This document shows positions 1 to 7,656 of a stretch of DNA of 32,456 nt, one piece after another. The notes under the pieces were generated by a model. It was not told where the DNA came from and ran no database searches. It was given only the letters and a program-made list of their open reading frames with translations. Each line of letters opens with the position of its first letter. Within the stretch, counting starts at the first letter, position 1. The stretch is from an uncultured Gammaproteobacteria bacterium (GTDB lineage: Bacteria > Pseudomonadota > Gammaproteobacteria > Steroidobacterales > JABDMI01): positions 1 through 32,456 of the forward strand of contig CAJQOG010000197.1 of the NCBI GenBank assembly GCA_905479875.1. The letters run 5' to 3'. The translations under genes were made by a program, and so were the position numbers.

Positions 1-48
1 ATTCCATTTTCACAGCGGTATGCCTGTAAATTTGGAATAAAAATATAT

Positions 49-1734
49 CTAAAAATTCAATTCTGCTTCAGTTTTATACATCACCTCACCACCAATAATA
101 GTATGCGTTACATGAGTATCAATAATGTTCTTGGGTGCTATGTTAAAAATATTATCACTTAGGATAACCAAGTCAGCTAACTTACCAACTTCAATGCTAC
201 CTAAATCGTTTTCTTGATAACCTGCATACGCATTATTAATGGTATAAGCCTTAACTGCATCTTCAACACTGATTTTTTCTTGTGGGACCCAACCGTCAGG
301 GTTTTTATTGTCTAATGTTCTACGTGTAACCGCTGCGTATATACCCGATATTGGATTAAGTGGAGCAACATACCAATCAGAACCAAAACTTAAAGTTGCA
401 TTAGCCTCTAATAAAGACTTAAAGGCATAAGTAGTTTTAATTCGTTCTGGCCCAATTCGTTCTTCGGCCCAGCGGCCATCATCAATGGCGTGGAAAGGGT
501 GCATAGATGGAATCACTTCAAGTTCGGCAAAACGACTAATGGCTTCTTTTGATAAGTGTTGTGCATGCTCAATACGAGCTCGAGAGCCTTTTACATTGAG
601 CTCTTCGAAAATATTTAAAATCTCATCGTTAGTTTTATCGCCTATACCATGAATAGCTAGCTGTAAACCTAATTCATGGGCTTCTTTAATACTTTGTTTG
701 AGTGCGTCCATTTGCATCAATGCAAAGCCACAAGTGTCCAGTGAGTCAGTATAAGGTTCATAAAACCATGCCGTGGTACTTCCTAATGAACCATCAACCA
801 ATTCTTTTACACCGCCAAAACGTAGCCATTCATCGCCTTTGCCTTCAGCTTTAATTTTCTCTGCAATTTCTTGTCGCATAGAAATATGTGGGAAAAAGTA
901 AGTTCGGATTTTTAGACGTCCTTCGGCTTTAGCTTTTTCGAATATAGCGATGTTGTTCCATGATTTAGCATTTTCACTCATATTATGAATTTGCGTAACG
1001 CCATTTTTTAAAGCTTCGGCAATTCCAATATCAAAAGTCAGTGCATTTTTCTCATCAGTTACCGGTGGTAAAACTGCAAGAATTAAATTCAATGCTTTAT
1101 CTTTAATAATACCTGTGGGTTCACCATTTTCATCTCTAAGAATAATGCCGCCTTCAGGGTTTGCTGTGTCATTAGTGATTCCTGCCAGCTCTAACACTTT
1201 AGAATTGGCTATTGCCATGTGCCCATCAGTACGCATTAGAAACATCGGAATTTCAGTGCTAATCTCATCCAGCCAATCTTTATGCGGCAACTCTCCACCC
1301 CAAGCTTCATGATCCCAAAGCCCACCCGTAATCCATTCGTCTTTAGGGGCAGTGGCCGCAAAGTTTTTAATAATCCCTAAAAAATCTTCAATAGTTTTAG
1401 AGCCGTAAGTATCCACACTCACCAATGAATTCGCACCATCCATAAAATGCGTATGGTTATCAATAAAGCCAGGAAGAACAAGTTTTCCTTGTGCATTAAT
1501 AATTTTTTGAGCTTGATATTGTTCTGTTAATGAGGAATCACCAACAGCAATTATTCTCGAGTCTTTAATTACAATGGTATTCGCCCATTGTTGATTAGGA
1601 TTTCCTGTCCAGACTGTGGCATTGCTAATTATTTTGTCGGCTGATTGAAGGGTTTGTTCATTATTGTCTTCCGAGCTACAAGACATAAGAAGGAGTGCGA
1701 TGAGTGCTATTTTTATTATTTTTATTATTTTCAT
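49..1734 (-). CDS. Lipoprotein amidohydrolase, YtcJ-like
   Basis: A metal-dependent hydrolase of the amidohydrolase superfamily (YtcJ / Amidohydro_3 type), predicted to cleave an amide or related bond in an unknown small substrate. The N-terminus (MKIIKIIKIALIALLLMSCSS) is a lipoprotein signal with Cys about residue 19, so the enzyme is probably tethered in the periplasm. Family metal and active-site signatures are visible: GFIDNHTHFMDGA (HxH), a His in LAIHGIGDKTND, IEHAQHLS, and FGSDWYVAPLNP with the late Asp. The length of 561 aa is normal. It is transcribed alone and divergently from the pspA-like gene, with about 240 bp between the starts. The SD is weak (GAGAAC). Substrate cannot be inferred; members of this family are often over-annotated as imidazolonepropionase or exoenzyme-like proteins. 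The family call is firm and the function open. Confidence 0.88.
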   Translation of the reverse strand: MKIIKIIKIALIALLLMSCSSEDNNEQTLQSADKIISNATVWTGNPNQQWANTIVIKDSRIIAVGDSSLTEQYQAQKIINAQGKLVLPGFIDNHTHFMDGANSLVSVDTYGSKTIEDFLGIIKNFAATAPKDEWITGGLWDHEAWGGELPHKDWLDEISTEIPMFLMRTDGHMAIANSKVLELAGITNDTANPEGGIILRDENGEPTGIIKDKALNLILAVLPPVTDEKNALTFDIGIAEALKNGVTQIHNMSENAKSWNNIAIFEKAKAEGRLKIRTYFFPHISMRQEIAEKIKAEGKGDEWLRFGGVKELVDGSLGSTTAWFYEPYTDSLDTCGFALMQMDALKQSIKEAHELGLQLAIHGIGDKTNDEILNIFEELNVKGSRARIEHAQHLSKEAISRFAELEVIPSMHPFHAIDDGRWAEERIGPERIKTTYAFKSLLEANATLSFGSDWYVAPLNPISGIYAAVTRRTLDNKNPDGWVPQEKISVEDAVKAYTINNAYAGYQENDLGSIEVGKLADLVILSDNIFNIAPKNIIDTHVTHTIIGGEVMYKTEAELNF

Positions 1735-1867
1735 TAAAGGTTCTCATGTTCACTTGGCGCTAAAAGGATCTGATTATTCGAATGTAGGGCTAACTCTAAC
1801 ATAGTGCGAGTTTTAGTGACCTTTCTTTAGGCTGGGTGATAAGTAAATGCTCTAAAGTATTAATATG

Positions 1868-1896
1868 TTAACCTTAAAGTGCTATATATCAATAAT
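1868..1896 (+). promoter_or_regulatory. Candidate sigma70 promoter for the pspA-like operon
   Basis: TTAACC (1868–1873), a 17-nt spacer, then AATAAT (1891–1896) match the sigma70 consensus at 4/6 and 5/6 positions. This would give a leader of about 70 nt before the ATG at 1976. I saw no sigma54 -24/-12 element of the kind that drives classical pspA operons. Called by eye in AT-rich DNA, so tentative. Confidence 0.35.
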
Positions 1897-1975
1897 TATT
1901 AACTACAAGTTGAATAATATGATGCTAAGCAACATGATGGCCTCTGTTAAATAAATTTAGCCGTAGGAGGCGATT

Positions 1976-2620
1976 ATGAACATTTTTAAACGATTCACCA
2001 CAACTGTTACTGCTTCACTTGATAATGCCGTTGGTAATCTTGAAAACCATGACGCGATTATCGAAGCGACTATTAAGCAAACTAAGCAGTCAGCCGCTAA
2101 AACTAAAGCTCGAATTAATACACTTCGCCAACAACTACATAGCTATGAAAATCAATTAATCGAAGCACAGACACAACATACATTGTGGACAGAACGTGCA
2201 CTTAAGCTAGCTGATGCTGATGAGAGTAAAGCACTGGAATGTTTATCACGTCGCAACCAATGCCAAGAATCAATAGCTAGATTCACGACTCGTATTGAGC
2301 AACAGAAAAATCTTATCAATGACGTAAGCACTAATTTAAAAACTTTACAAAACAAACTTGATGACATGAGTCAGAAACATAATCTCATGCGTTCACGTCA
2401 AGCAGTGGCTGATGTGAATAGAGCCGTGCGTCATGCTAGTAATACCGAAACAGTTAATGATACTTTTGAACGTTGGGAATCTTTGGTCCTAGTAAACGAG
2501 ACAACAGTTGATAGTGATTACGATCCACTAGATGCTGAATTTACTCAGCAAGAAAGTGATGCCGATTTACTTATGCAATTATCTGAATTAAAAGCTCAAA
2601 ATAATAAAGAGGAGGAGTAA
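1976..2620 (+). CDS. PspA/IM30 family protein
   Basis: A 214-aa protein, almost entirely helical and rich in Gln, Lys, Glu and Ala, of the PspA/IM30 (Vipp1) family. Known members bind and stabilise stressed membranes and form ESCRT-III-like oligomers. Seen here: an amphipathic N-terminus (MNIFKRFTTTVTASLDNAV), long coiled coils over about residues 25–145, and a short acidic tail. It has an excellent SD (TAGGAGG). Its Glu-rich end (…KEEE) is encoded by gaggaggag, which also serves as the SD of the next gene 2 bp downstream, so the two are translationally linked. No pspF, pspB or pspC is nearby. It is probably a PspA paralogue working with its membrane-protein partner rather than the classical phage-shock operon. 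Confidence 0.8.
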   Translation: MNIFKRFTTTVTASLDNAVGNLENHDAIIEATIKQTKQSAAKTKARINTLRQQLHSYENQLIEAQTQHTLWTERALKLADADESKALECLSRRNQCQESIARFTTRIEQQKNLINDVSTNLKTLQNKLDDMSQKHNLMRSRQAVADVNRAVRHASNTETVNDTFERWESLVLVNETTVDSDYDPLDAEFTQQESDADLLMQLSELKAQNNKEEE

Positions 2621-2622
2621 GT

Positions 2623-4017
2623 ATGTCTACTTCAATAACCACGACTCATCAAGGATTGCAAGATGAGCATCCAAAATATAAATCTAGACAAGATATATTT
2701 GAAAACCAAGAACAGGTAATTAGTAATGAGCCAACTATTTTCGCTAAGCTTAAGAATATTATTTCTGTATCTGAGTTACTGCGTCTTTTCGGTGCTTGTG
2801 CTGTTATTGCCTCTATGTCTTTATTTTTGCTTAACGGTTGGACCGAAGGCAATGATATTCAACGTTATTTAAAGTTGCTAGCACAAACCGGCTTGCTTAC
2901 CCTAGCTGGCTTTGCCATGAGTTATGCCTTAAAAGAAAACAAAGGGGCAAGGTTGTTCTTTGCTCTGGCTCTGATATCTGTGGTGGCTAATTTCGCTATT
3001 CTTGGTGCTCTAACCTATTCAATACTGCCTTTGGATAATGGTTTAATTGATTATCCATCCATGGTTACCTGGACCGTTGTTAGTGCCACTAGTTTTTTGC
3101 CTGTGTTTATAGGTGCGGTTATTGCTTTAATGGTACTTGCAAGATTTAGTTTTAGTATTTTTGCACGTAAAATAGCAACGCCATTAAGTATTAACTTTTT
3201 AGCGATGAATGCTTTATTACTTATACCAGTACGTAGTTCCGTATTAGTTAGTGCGATTGCAGTTATTGGTTTGTGGGTCTCTAGCATGCTAGTTAAAAGA
3301 CTTAGTGCAGATGAAAAAATAGTATTTACTAGGGAAACAAAATTTGCCCTAAGCTTAATGTTTGCACCGGGTTTATTAATTATTGCTAGGGCAGTGAGCT
3401 TATACAGTGTTGATGAAGTGATGTTGGTATTGTTAAGTGGATTAGCTTATGCGTTTTTAAGATTTTCGGCTAGTAAACTTAGTCAGTCACCAATTGCTAA
3501 ATCTTTAGTTGAGATCATGCTGTTTTGTACAGGGTTTGTTTTGGCGCTTAGTGTGGTTACATTATTACCACGTTCAGTAGAAACCATTCATGGTTTAGTG
3601 TTCTCGATTGTTTCAATAGGATTAACGCTTGATCAAATGCATCGAACAAGCAGTGCTAAATGGAAGCAAGCTATCTTAAGTATTACTACTTTGGTTCTTG
3701 TTGGAGTTAATTTGACTTTAGCTTTATTTGAATATGATATTTTTGTTCAGTTGATCAGTGTTGTAGCTTGTGCCGCTTTATTCTTTATAGCTAATCGTTA
3801 TGCTACTGCTGAAAAGCCTAATAAAGTGAGTAAGCTTACGTCTAGTCTTGGTGTATTGGCTAGTGTAGGTATTCTAATTATTCACTTTGTTGACATGATT
3901 AATTTGGGTAACTGGATGTTGATTGGTTTATTAGGGGTTAGCTTAATTGTTCTAGGGTCTTTGTATGAAAGATTTGGTCTGTCATTAACGACGGCGAAAG
4001 TTTTGCCTGAGGCTTAA
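2623..4017 (+). CDS. Polytopic membrane protein, unknown function
   Basis: A 464-aa integral membrane protein. After a polar N-terminus of about 45 residues come roughly 13–14 hydrophobic segments, beginning near LLRLFGACAVIASMSLFLL and ending near MLIGLLGVSLIVLGSLY. I do not recognise a named family with confidence; the architecture recalls DUF2157/DUF2339-type multi-pass proteins. No catalytic motif, nucleotide-binding site or transport signature is visible. It starts 2 bp after the pspA-like stop, using an SD embedded in that gene, and is followed at once by a strong terminator, so the two genes form a closed bicistron. An inferred role is as membrane partner or client of the PspA-like protein. 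Confidence 0.75.
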   Translation: MSTSITTTHQGLQDEHPKYKSRQDIFENQEQVISNEPTIFAKLKNIISVSELLRLFGACAVIASMSLFLLNGWTEGNDIQRYLKLLAQTGLLTLAGFAMSYALKENKGARLFFALALISVVANFAILGALTYSILPLDNGLIDYPSMVTWTVVSATSFLPVFIGAVIALMVLARFSFSIFARKIATPLSINFLAMNALLLIPVRSSVLVSAIAVIGLWVSSMLVKRLSADEKIVFTRETKFALSLMFAPGLLIIARAVSLYSVDEVMLVLLSGLAYAFLRFSASKLSQSPIAKSLVEIMLFCTGFVLALSVVTLLPRSVETIHGLVFSIVSIGLTLDQMHRTSSAKWKQAILSITTLVLVGVNLTLALFEYDIFVQLISVVACAALFFIANRYATAEKPNKVSKLTSSLGVLASVGILIIHFVDMINLGNWMLIGLLGVSLIVLGSLYERFGLSLTTAKVLPEA

Positions 4018-4027
4018 GGAGTCTAAG

Positions 4028-4065
4028 AAAACCCTCTACTATTTAAATGATAGTGGAGGGTTTTT
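4028..4065 (+). terminator. Rho-independent terminator after pspA-like bicistron
   Basis: A 14-bp stem (AAAACCCTCTACTA paired with TAGTGGAGGGTTTT, one G·T pair) with a 9-nt loop and a T run. It sits 10 bp after the stop of the membrane-protein gene and closes that operon. Confidence 0.9.
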
Positions 4066-4128
4066 AGTTTGTAGTGAATACCTTTCTTCATTGTTTTTTC
4101 CTCTCATAGTTTATACTGAATTTTTACT

Positions 4129-4254
4129 ATGAAAAATGTCTACTCTTCTCAGGCCTATCAATTGGCTCAATGGATTAACATAACTTTTTTTGTAGTAATA
4201 GCTTGTTTAATAATTACAATATGTGTATCTTATACAGATAAAAATTTGTCCTAA
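4129..4254 (+). CDS. Possible 41-aa single-pass membrane protein
   Basis: An ORF too short for the supplied track: ATG at 4129, TAA at 4252–4254. It encodes a polar/amphipathic start (MKNVYSSQAYQLAQWINI) followed by one clear transmembrane helix (TFFVVIACLIITICVSY) and a short polar tail. No convincing SD is present. A TATACT -10-like element lies at 4112–4117, so any transcript would have a very short leader. It sits alone between the terminator at 4065 and the next small gene. A lone hydrophobic ORF can arise by chance in AT-rich DNA, so this is a candidate only. Confidence 0.28.
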   Translation: MKNVYSSQAYQLAQWINITFFVVIACLIITICVSYTDKNLS

Positions 4255-4342
4255 GTAACCGATTAAGAATCGCATGTAAAGCTTGCTGGAGGCGACTAAC
4301 GTTGCGCCTGTTGACTAAAAATAATAAGTGATAATTTGAGCT

Positions 4343-4603
4343 ATGAGAAATCTCCCAACACATTTCTTCATTACCAGCGGCATAATATTAATCTTAGCCT
4401 GGTTTTTTTACGCAACAATTTTTGCCGGTATTCCGTATCAGGACCCAACTCCGAAAATGTCCGCTAGATATGTGTTTCACTCTAAGATTTCAAATATCAT
4501 TCTAGCACTCGGGCTTGTCTCATTGCTTATTGGTGTAGTCGGCGGAGCTTCAAAATTTTTATTGAAAAAGCTTGGAAAAGGCACGAGTCATATGAATGAC
4601 TAG
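4343..4603 (+). CDS. Small two-helix membrane protein, unknown function
   Basis: An 86-aa ORF with two hydrophobic helices (about residues 8–29 and 50–70) flanking a short, probably extracytoplasmic loop containing IPYQDPTPKMSARYVFH. I recall similar small two-helix proteins with a PYQDPTP-like loop among hypothetical proteins of marine gammaproteobacteria, but no function is known to me. The SD is weak. It is not obviously in an operon: a spacer of about 90 bp upstream shows only short inverted repeats, and the convergent TetR gene ends 48 bp downstream. The conserved-looking loop makes it more likely real than the 41-aa ORF before it. Confidence 0.5.
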   Translation: MRNLPTHFFITSGIILILAWFFYATIFAGIPYQDPTPKMSARYVFHSKISNIILALGLVSLLIGVVGGASKFLLKKLGKGTSHMND

Positions 4604-4651
4604 CTTGCGAATTTTCCTAGTTAGGTTGGGCGTTGTTTGTTAAATGTGTTT

Positions 4652-5257
4652 TCACTTGTCAGGATTATAAATACCATCAATAAGTGACAGCAGTATTGCT
4701 TTATGTCGTGGAAGATTAGTTACAGTATCTTTAGCAGCAACAAGATTTCCATCCAATCGCATACTAATGTAGCCATGAATCATTGACCATATCGCAATGG
4801 CGTCTGTTTCGATGTCTACACGGTGGTTCACTCGGTCTTGTCCTAACAATGAAAGCAGGGCTGAATAGACGCGTTCCATTTCTTTATCAAGTGAGGGGTC
4901 GTCTTGATCAACCAGATCTCGTTGCCAGAGTAATTGATAGCGATTTGGCTTGTCGAATGCAAACTGAAAACAGTTTTCAGCGAAGGCTTGAATAGCTTGT
5001 TCTGGTTTATCCGATAAATCAGTTATCGCTTCTATGGTTAGATCAGCCAGGTCGGCAAAAATTATTGTAGCGATTGCAGTCAACATGGCTCCCCTTGATG
5101 GGAAATGATTGGCTGGTGCAGAATGGGCCACGCCTGCATTACGCGCTACTGCACGAATAGTGACGCCATTAACTCCATGAATATCAAGAAGTTTTAATCC
5201 CTCACGTAGCAATTCTGCACGTAAATCACCGTGTTTTTGCCCAGCGGTTCGTTTCAT
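4652..5257 (-). CDS. TetR/AcrR family transcriptional regulator
   Basis: A ligand-responsive repressor of the TetR family. The N-terminal helix-turn-helix is clear (TIRAVARNAGVAHSAPANHF), followed by an all-helical ligand and dimerisation domain with a late IWSMIHGYISMRLDG segment typical of the TetR C-terminal WHG-type group. The track ORF begins at 5311, but its first 18 codons run over two near-identical partial palindromes that look like operator DNA. I therefore prefer the in-frame ATG at 5257, which puts the HTH near the usual position. No start has a strong SD. It is divergent from the MAPEG gene and probably represses both itself and the MAPEG–hydrolase unit. The inducing ligand is unknown. 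Confidence 0.85.
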   Translation of the reverse strand: MKRTAGQKHGDLRAELLREGLKLLDIHGVNGVTIRAVARNAGVAHSAPANHFPSRGAMLTAIATIIFADLADLTIEAITDLSDKPEQAIQAFAENCFQFAFDKPNRYQLLWQRDLVDQDDPSLDKEMERVYSALLSLLGQDRVNHRVDIETDAIAIWSMIHGYISMRLDGNLVAAKDTVTNLPRHKAILLSLIDGIYNPDK

Positions 5258-5269
5258 TTTAGATTTCAA

Positions 5270-5311
5270 ATAGACACCGTCCATATTTTTAGTTAAACTG
5301 ACACTGTCCAT
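5270..5311. promoter_or_regulatory. Duplicated operator and promoter between tetR and MAPEG genes
   Basis: Two 15-bp sites read ATAGACACCGTCCAT (5270–5284) and ACTGACACTGTCCAT (5297–5311). They match at 12 of 15 positions and lie 27 bp apart. Site B contains a GACA-n-TGTC dyad; site A is a degenerate version. On the plus strand TAGACA (5271–5276), a 17-nt spacer and TAAACT (5294–5299) form a plausible sigma70 promoter with site A on the -35 and site B immediately after the -10, a classic repressor layout. On the minus strand TTTAAC/TCTATT with 17-nt spacing could serve tetR. Most likely this is the TetR operator; this is inference from position and symmetry. Confidence 0.55.
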
Positions 5312-5419
5312 TTTAGCATGAGCTATATTTTATCTAAGCTTAATCACCGTTTAAGTAGAGCTAGACCAAAGCATCGAGCTAAATGCTCTATTAATTTATT
5401 AACAACAACGAGTAATCCA

Positions 5420-5851
5420 ATGAATTCAAGTTACATTATTTGGCCTGTACTGGCACAAATTCTTCTGACTCTACTGATGTTTGTTATGCTTGGGCTAAGA
5501 AAAGCAAAGGCAGTAAAAGCTGGTGAAGTAAATCGCAAGCTGGCGGCCTTGAACAATCGTGAATGGCCGGAGGATGTGGTCAAGGTTTCAAATAACATAA
5601 CTAACCAATTTGAAGTGCCTGTGTTGTTTTATGTACTCTGCTTGGTTCTCTACAGTATTAATGATGTAGGTATGTTTGCTATAGTTTTAGCATGGTTGTT
5701 TACCTTGAGTAGATATGCTCATGCCTACGTACATATCGGTTCTAATTATGTCCCTATGAGATTACGACTGTTCTTGCTTGGGTGCTTCCTAGTTATAGCG
5801 ATGTTCATTCGAGTAGCTTGGGTCATGGCCACAGGCGCCGTTATTGCATAG
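5420..5851 (+). CDS. MAPEG family membrane protein
   Basis: An integral membrane protein of the MAPEG family (membrane-associated proteins in eicosanoid and glutathione metabolism). It has four hydrophobic helices and the characteristic segment NNITNQFEVPVLFYVLCLVL after helix 1, plus a later SRYAHAYVHIGSNYVPMR stretch. Eukaryotic members are glutathione S-transferases or peroxidases; most bacterial ones are uncharacterised. The track ORF starts at 5318, which would add 34 polar, basic residues before helix 1. The ATG at 5420 (MNSSYIIWPVLAQ) gives a normal length of 143 aa, so I chose it, though neither start has a good SD. It is followed 28 bp later by the MBL-fold lipoprotein, probably co-transcribed and under control of the divergent TetR. 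Confidence 0.85.
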   Translation: MNSSYIIWPVLAQILLTLLMFVMLGLRKAKAVKAGEVNRKLAALNNREWPEDVVKVSNNITNQFEVPVLFYVLCLVLYSINDVGMFAIVLAWLFTLSRYAHAYVHIGSNYVPMRLRLFLLGCFLVIAMFIRVAWVMATGAVIA

Positions 5852-5879
5852 TGCTCATTGACCAAAAGAGTAAGAAGAA

Positions 5880-6836
5880 ATGAAATTGAAAATATTTTAC
5901 CTAACTTTATTTCTAACAGGCCTCATGACAACAGCTTGTCAGTCGTTTGGACCTGAAGTGTCTTCACCACCACCTTCTTCATTGTTTACTGATACATGGA
6001 ATAGCGGTATTGATAAATCTGAGCCGAGTTTTCATATTCAGAATATTGATGCAAATACAGTGGTTTTCAGACAATCTTTACGCACCACATTTGAGGCGCC
6101 ATTTATTTATCTGCTTTTTGGAGAAGACCGAGCTCTTCTGATTGATACCGGCGTTGAAGGAGGAGGGCTAAGAACAGAGGTCGATAAGCAAATTGAACAA
6201 TGGTTACTTTCTAATAAACGCAAAAAAATCCAGCTTACTGTTATGCACACACATGGACATGGCGACCATATTGGTGGCGACAGCAGTTTTCAAGATCGTC
6301 CTAACACTGAAATAGTTGGTCACACACCAGAAGCCGTTTCTGATTTTTTTGGCATTGCAGATTGGCCTTCAGAGTCAGTGACTTATGATCTTGGCGCTAG
6401 ACTTGTCGAAATATTACCAACTCCTGGTCACCATCCTGCACATGTGATGGTCTTTGATTCGGCAACGCACATTTTATTTACGGGCGACACTATTTATCCG
6501 GGAAGAATATATTTTAAATGCGGCAAGTTAGATGCGTTAACTAAAACCATTGATAAAGTCGCGACGTTTGCAAAAACGCATAATGTCCAATGGTTTCTTG
6601 GAGGCCACATTGAGATGATGGCAACGCCAGGTGAGGTATTCCCGCAAGACAAAAAGTCACGTCGTGGAGAGCATCTTCTTGAATTGCCAGTATCTAATCT
6701 CAAGGACTTTCAGGCAGGCCTGAAGGACTTATTGAATAAACTCGTAATCACCGAATATGATGAATTTATTCTGTTGCCTCACCCCGCTGATCCTCGTGGC
6801 AAAAAACCTCCGAACTGGTGTTTGACTGAAGATTAG
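5880..6836 (+). CDS. MBL-fold metallohydrolase, probable lipoprotein
   Basis: A 318-aa metallo-beta-lactamase-fold hydrolase. The zinc-binding motif MHTHGHGDHIGG (HxHxDH) is intact, with the later ligands in TPGHHPAHVMV, FTGDTIYPGR and GGHIEMM. The N-terminus MKLKIFYLTLFLTGLMTTACQ is a signal peptide ending in a relaxed lipobox (TTAC), suggesting a tethered periplasmic enzyme. It belongs to the broad hydrolase group; nothing marks it as a true beta-lactamase. It follows the MAPEG gene by 28 bp with an AAGAAG ribosome-binding site, so membrane protein and periplasmic hydrolase probably form one TetR-regulated unit. The substrate is unknown. Confidence 0.85.
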   Translation: MKLKIFYLTLFLTGLMTTACQSFGPEVSSPPPSSLFTDTWNSGIDKSEPSFHIQNIDANTVVFRQSLRTTFEAPFIYLLFGEDRALLIDTGVEGGGLRTEVDKQIEQWLLSNKRKKIQLTVMHTHGHGDHIGGDSSFQDRPNTEIVGHTPEAVSDFFGIADWPSESVTYDLGARLVEILPTPGHHPAHVMVFDSATHILFTGDTIYPGRIYFKCGKLDALTKTIDKVATFAKTHNVQWFLGGHIEMMATPGEVFPQDKKSRRGEHLLELPVSNLKDFQAGLKDLLNKLVITEYDEFILLPHPADPRGKKPPNWCLTED

Positions 6837-6870
6837 AGCCGTATAATGCTTTTTTCTTGCAGCAGAAAAT

Positions 6871-6887
6871 GATGATTTCTAATCATC
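6871..6887. terminator. Weak hairpin between convergent MBL and lpxH genes
   Basis: GATGATT-TCT-AATCATC is a perfect 7-bp stem overlapping the lpxH stop codon in the 46-bp convergent gap. It lacks a clean T run on either strand, so it is at best a weak bidirectional terminator. Confidence 0.25.
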
Positions 6888-7656
6888 TAGCCAAAGTCTT
6901 CAACTCATAATTTTTCTTGCGCCAAATCAAAACACTACCTTGCTCGTACCAATCACCTAAAACAACCCTGGTTAAAAACTCAGGTTTTTCAGTATCGTAG
7001 TTTGTAGTGTCATCTTTAGCGATTTGATGAATAGCAGGGCGGTGAGTATGTCCATGAATAATGGTGTCAGCCTCATGTTCTGCAAACGCTTGGAATACTG
7101 ATTTTTTATTAACATCCATAATGTCTTCTGCTTTATCGTCAGTTGCTTCTTTACTCTGTTCACGGATTTGTGCAGCCATAGCAATACGTTGTTCTAAAGG
7201 TAAAGCACCCATTTGTTTTTGCCATGCAGGATCGCGACTCATGGTTCTGAATTTCTGATACTCAATATCATCAGTACATAAAGTATCACCATGCATTAAT
7301 ACAACTTTAGTTCCGTACAAGCCAATAGTTGTAGGGTCCTTAAGAATTTCACATCCAGAATCACTTGCAAATTTTTCACCAGCCATAAAATCACGATTAC
7401 CAGCCATGAAATAACAAGGAATATCCATTTCTGAAAGTTCTTTTACACTTTGCATAGCTTTTCGTTTTTCAGTATCTGGATCATCGTCACCAATCCATGA
7501 CTCAAACCAGTCGCCTAAAATATAAAAAGCATCCAGTTTGTCTGTCGTTTCTTTAAGCCCGTCCACGAAGGCTATAAACTGAGATGTTATTTCTGGTTTA
7601 TCAGAATCTATATGTAAATCTGAGATAAAAACAGTGCAACGTTCGGTTAATTTCAT
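6883..7656 (-). CDS. lpxH: UDP-2,3-diacylglucosamine hydrolase
   Basis: LpxH removes UMP from UDP-2,3-diacylglucosamine to give lipid X, the fourth step of lipid A synthesis, at the inner face of the cytoplasmic membrane. The calcineurin-like metallophosphoesterase motifs appear in order: ISDLHID (D13/H15), YILGDWFESWIGDDD, AGNRDFM, LMHGDTLCTDD and IIHGHTHRP. The length of 257 aa is slightly above the roughly 240 aa of E. coli LpxH. Its start overlaps the stop of the upstream cyclophilin gene by 4 bp (ATGA), so translation is probably coupled. lpxH next to a cyclophilin gene is the arrangement I recall from Pseudomonas. Confidence 0.95.
   Translation of the reverse strand: MKLTERCTVFISDLHIDSDKPEITSQFIAFVDGLKETTDKLDAFYILGDWFESWIGDDDPDTEKRKAMQSVKELSEMDIPCYFMAGNRDFMAGEKFASDSGCEILKDPTTIGLYGTKVVLMHGDTLCTDDIEYQKFRTMSRDPAWQKQMGALPLEQRIAMAAQIREQSKEATDDKAEDIMDVNKKSVFQAFAEHEADTIIHGHTHRPAIHQIAKDDTTNYDTEKPEFLTRVVLGDWYEQGSVLIWRKKNYELKTLAR

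Noticed and set aside
1-48. Imperfect hairpin ATTCCA…TGGAAT at the window edge
   Set aside because: The perfect stem is only 6 bp with a large loop in AT-rich DNA, and the flank is cut off by the window. It cannot be told from chance.
4265-4320. Integron attC-like elements around the 86-aa gene (CTAACGTTGCGCC before it; GTTAGGT at 4620 after it)
   Set aside because: Only a single GTTRRRY-type core is present after the gene, with no matching RYYYAAC core or long imperfect hairpin, and no integrase or further cassettes. Not enough for a gene cassette.
6870-7050. Possible second lytic or regulatory gene near the MBL/lpxH junction
   Set aside because: Only overlapping frame shadows of lpxH are present; the 46-bp gap cannot hold a gene.
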